Below, piece after piece: positions 63,481 through 64,000 of a DNA stretch of 64,000 nucleotides. The notes beneath the pieces were generated by a model. That model had not been told where the DNA came from. It saw only the letters and a program-made list of their open reading frames with translations, and made no database searches. Position numbers and translations under genes: made by a program. This stretch comes from Diadophis punctatus similis. Taxonomy: Eukaryota; Chordata; Lepidosauria; Squamata; Dipsadidae. Within the stretch, counting starts at the first letter, position 1, and the number at the start of each line of letters is the position of its first letter. Where the stretch lies: NCBI GenBank assembly GCA_023053685.1, contig JALIGW010000058.1, positions 191,001 through 255,000 on the forward strand, written 5' to 3'.

Positions 63481-64000
63481 GGAAGGCGTCCTGGCCCGCG
63501 CTATCCGGGCGGCCCCGGCTGAAAAGCCTCCGGCGGGAGGGGGGAGCCCTCTGAGGCTGGGCGGGGGGCCTGGGGGGCTCTGAAGGCCGCCGAGGGAGCG
63601 TTGCAGCTGCAGCCCGGCTTGTCTGCCTGGGGGACGGACGGACGGGGACCCCCGAGGGAGAAGTCGGCATCGCTTGCAGGGCAATCTCTCGGCTTCACCG
63701 TTTCCCCCTTGCCGGTCTCATGTTCCCGAAAGCCGCGGCCAGAGGCCCTCCCTTAAACCGGAGCGAGCCCGGGGCTCTTCTCCTGGCATCCCTGGCTCGC
63801 TGTTCCGCTTATGGTTGAGCTGCAGCTCCCTCCTGACCCCTGGCCTCCCCTTCTCCTCTTTGCAGCCCCGGGGGATCTGATAGGCTAAGATCCTTGGCTG
63901 GATTCGGACTTCATCCGATCAATTTCACACCCAGGAAGTACACCTGTATGACATAAGGCTCTTCTCTGGCTCCGTTTCGGTGGCTCATTTGATGAATCCC

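Overview
This is nuclear DNA from a vertebrate, most likely a squamate reptile and probably an advanced snake. Genes have many short exons with GT-AG introns. CpG-rich housekeeping promoters carry ETS-type GGAA sites. Repeats include CR1-type LINE ends next to AATAG-type pentanucleotide microsatellites, a pattern known from snake genomes, plus hAT and Tigger-like DNA elements and a chromodomain-bearing Ty3/Gypsy retrotransposon. Species assignment is inference; no barcode gene is present.

Layout. 1-4,880: gene-free, with foldback repeats and purine-rich microsatellites. 4,990-16,347 (+): a 13-exon transglutaminase of the TGM3/TGM6 type. 16,420-29,350: a gene-poor interval with old repeats, a CpG island without an obvious gene (about 22,945-23,960) and weak hints of a minus-strand transcript. 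29,357-37,659 (+): a second 13-exon transglutaminase, closest to TGM5. 38,704-51,635 (-): CCNDBP1 in 10 exons, tail-to-tail with TGM5; its 10-kb intron 2 holds a LINE interrupted by a 5.8-kb Ty3/Gypsy element. 53,035-58,844 (+): DDX27, 21 exons. 61,209-62,969 (-): SNRPB, 7 exons, with a C/D-box snoRNA (SNORD119-like) in an intron. 63,000-64,000: the SNRPB CpG-island promoter and what may be the first untranslated exons of a divergent gene running off the window.

I joined all five reading frames by hand across splice sites. Every exon set sums to a multiple of three: about 691 aa (TGM3/6-like), 711 aa (TGM5), 347 aa (CCNDBP1), 749 aa (DDX27) and 240 aa (SNRPB). Both transglutaminases keep the Cys-His-Asp triad, so both should be Ca2+-dependent protein cross-linkers. 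The other genes are housekeeping: DDX27 in nucleolar rRNA processing, SNRPB in the spliceosomal Sm core, CCNDBP1 in cyclin-D-related regulation.

The most notable large-scale point is gene order. In human, TGM3-TGM6-SNRPB lie on 20p13, TGM5/TGM7/EPB42/CCNDBP1 on 15q15 and DDX27 on 20q13. Here representatives of all three blocks sit within 60 kb, with no room for EPB42 between TGM5 and CCNDBP1.
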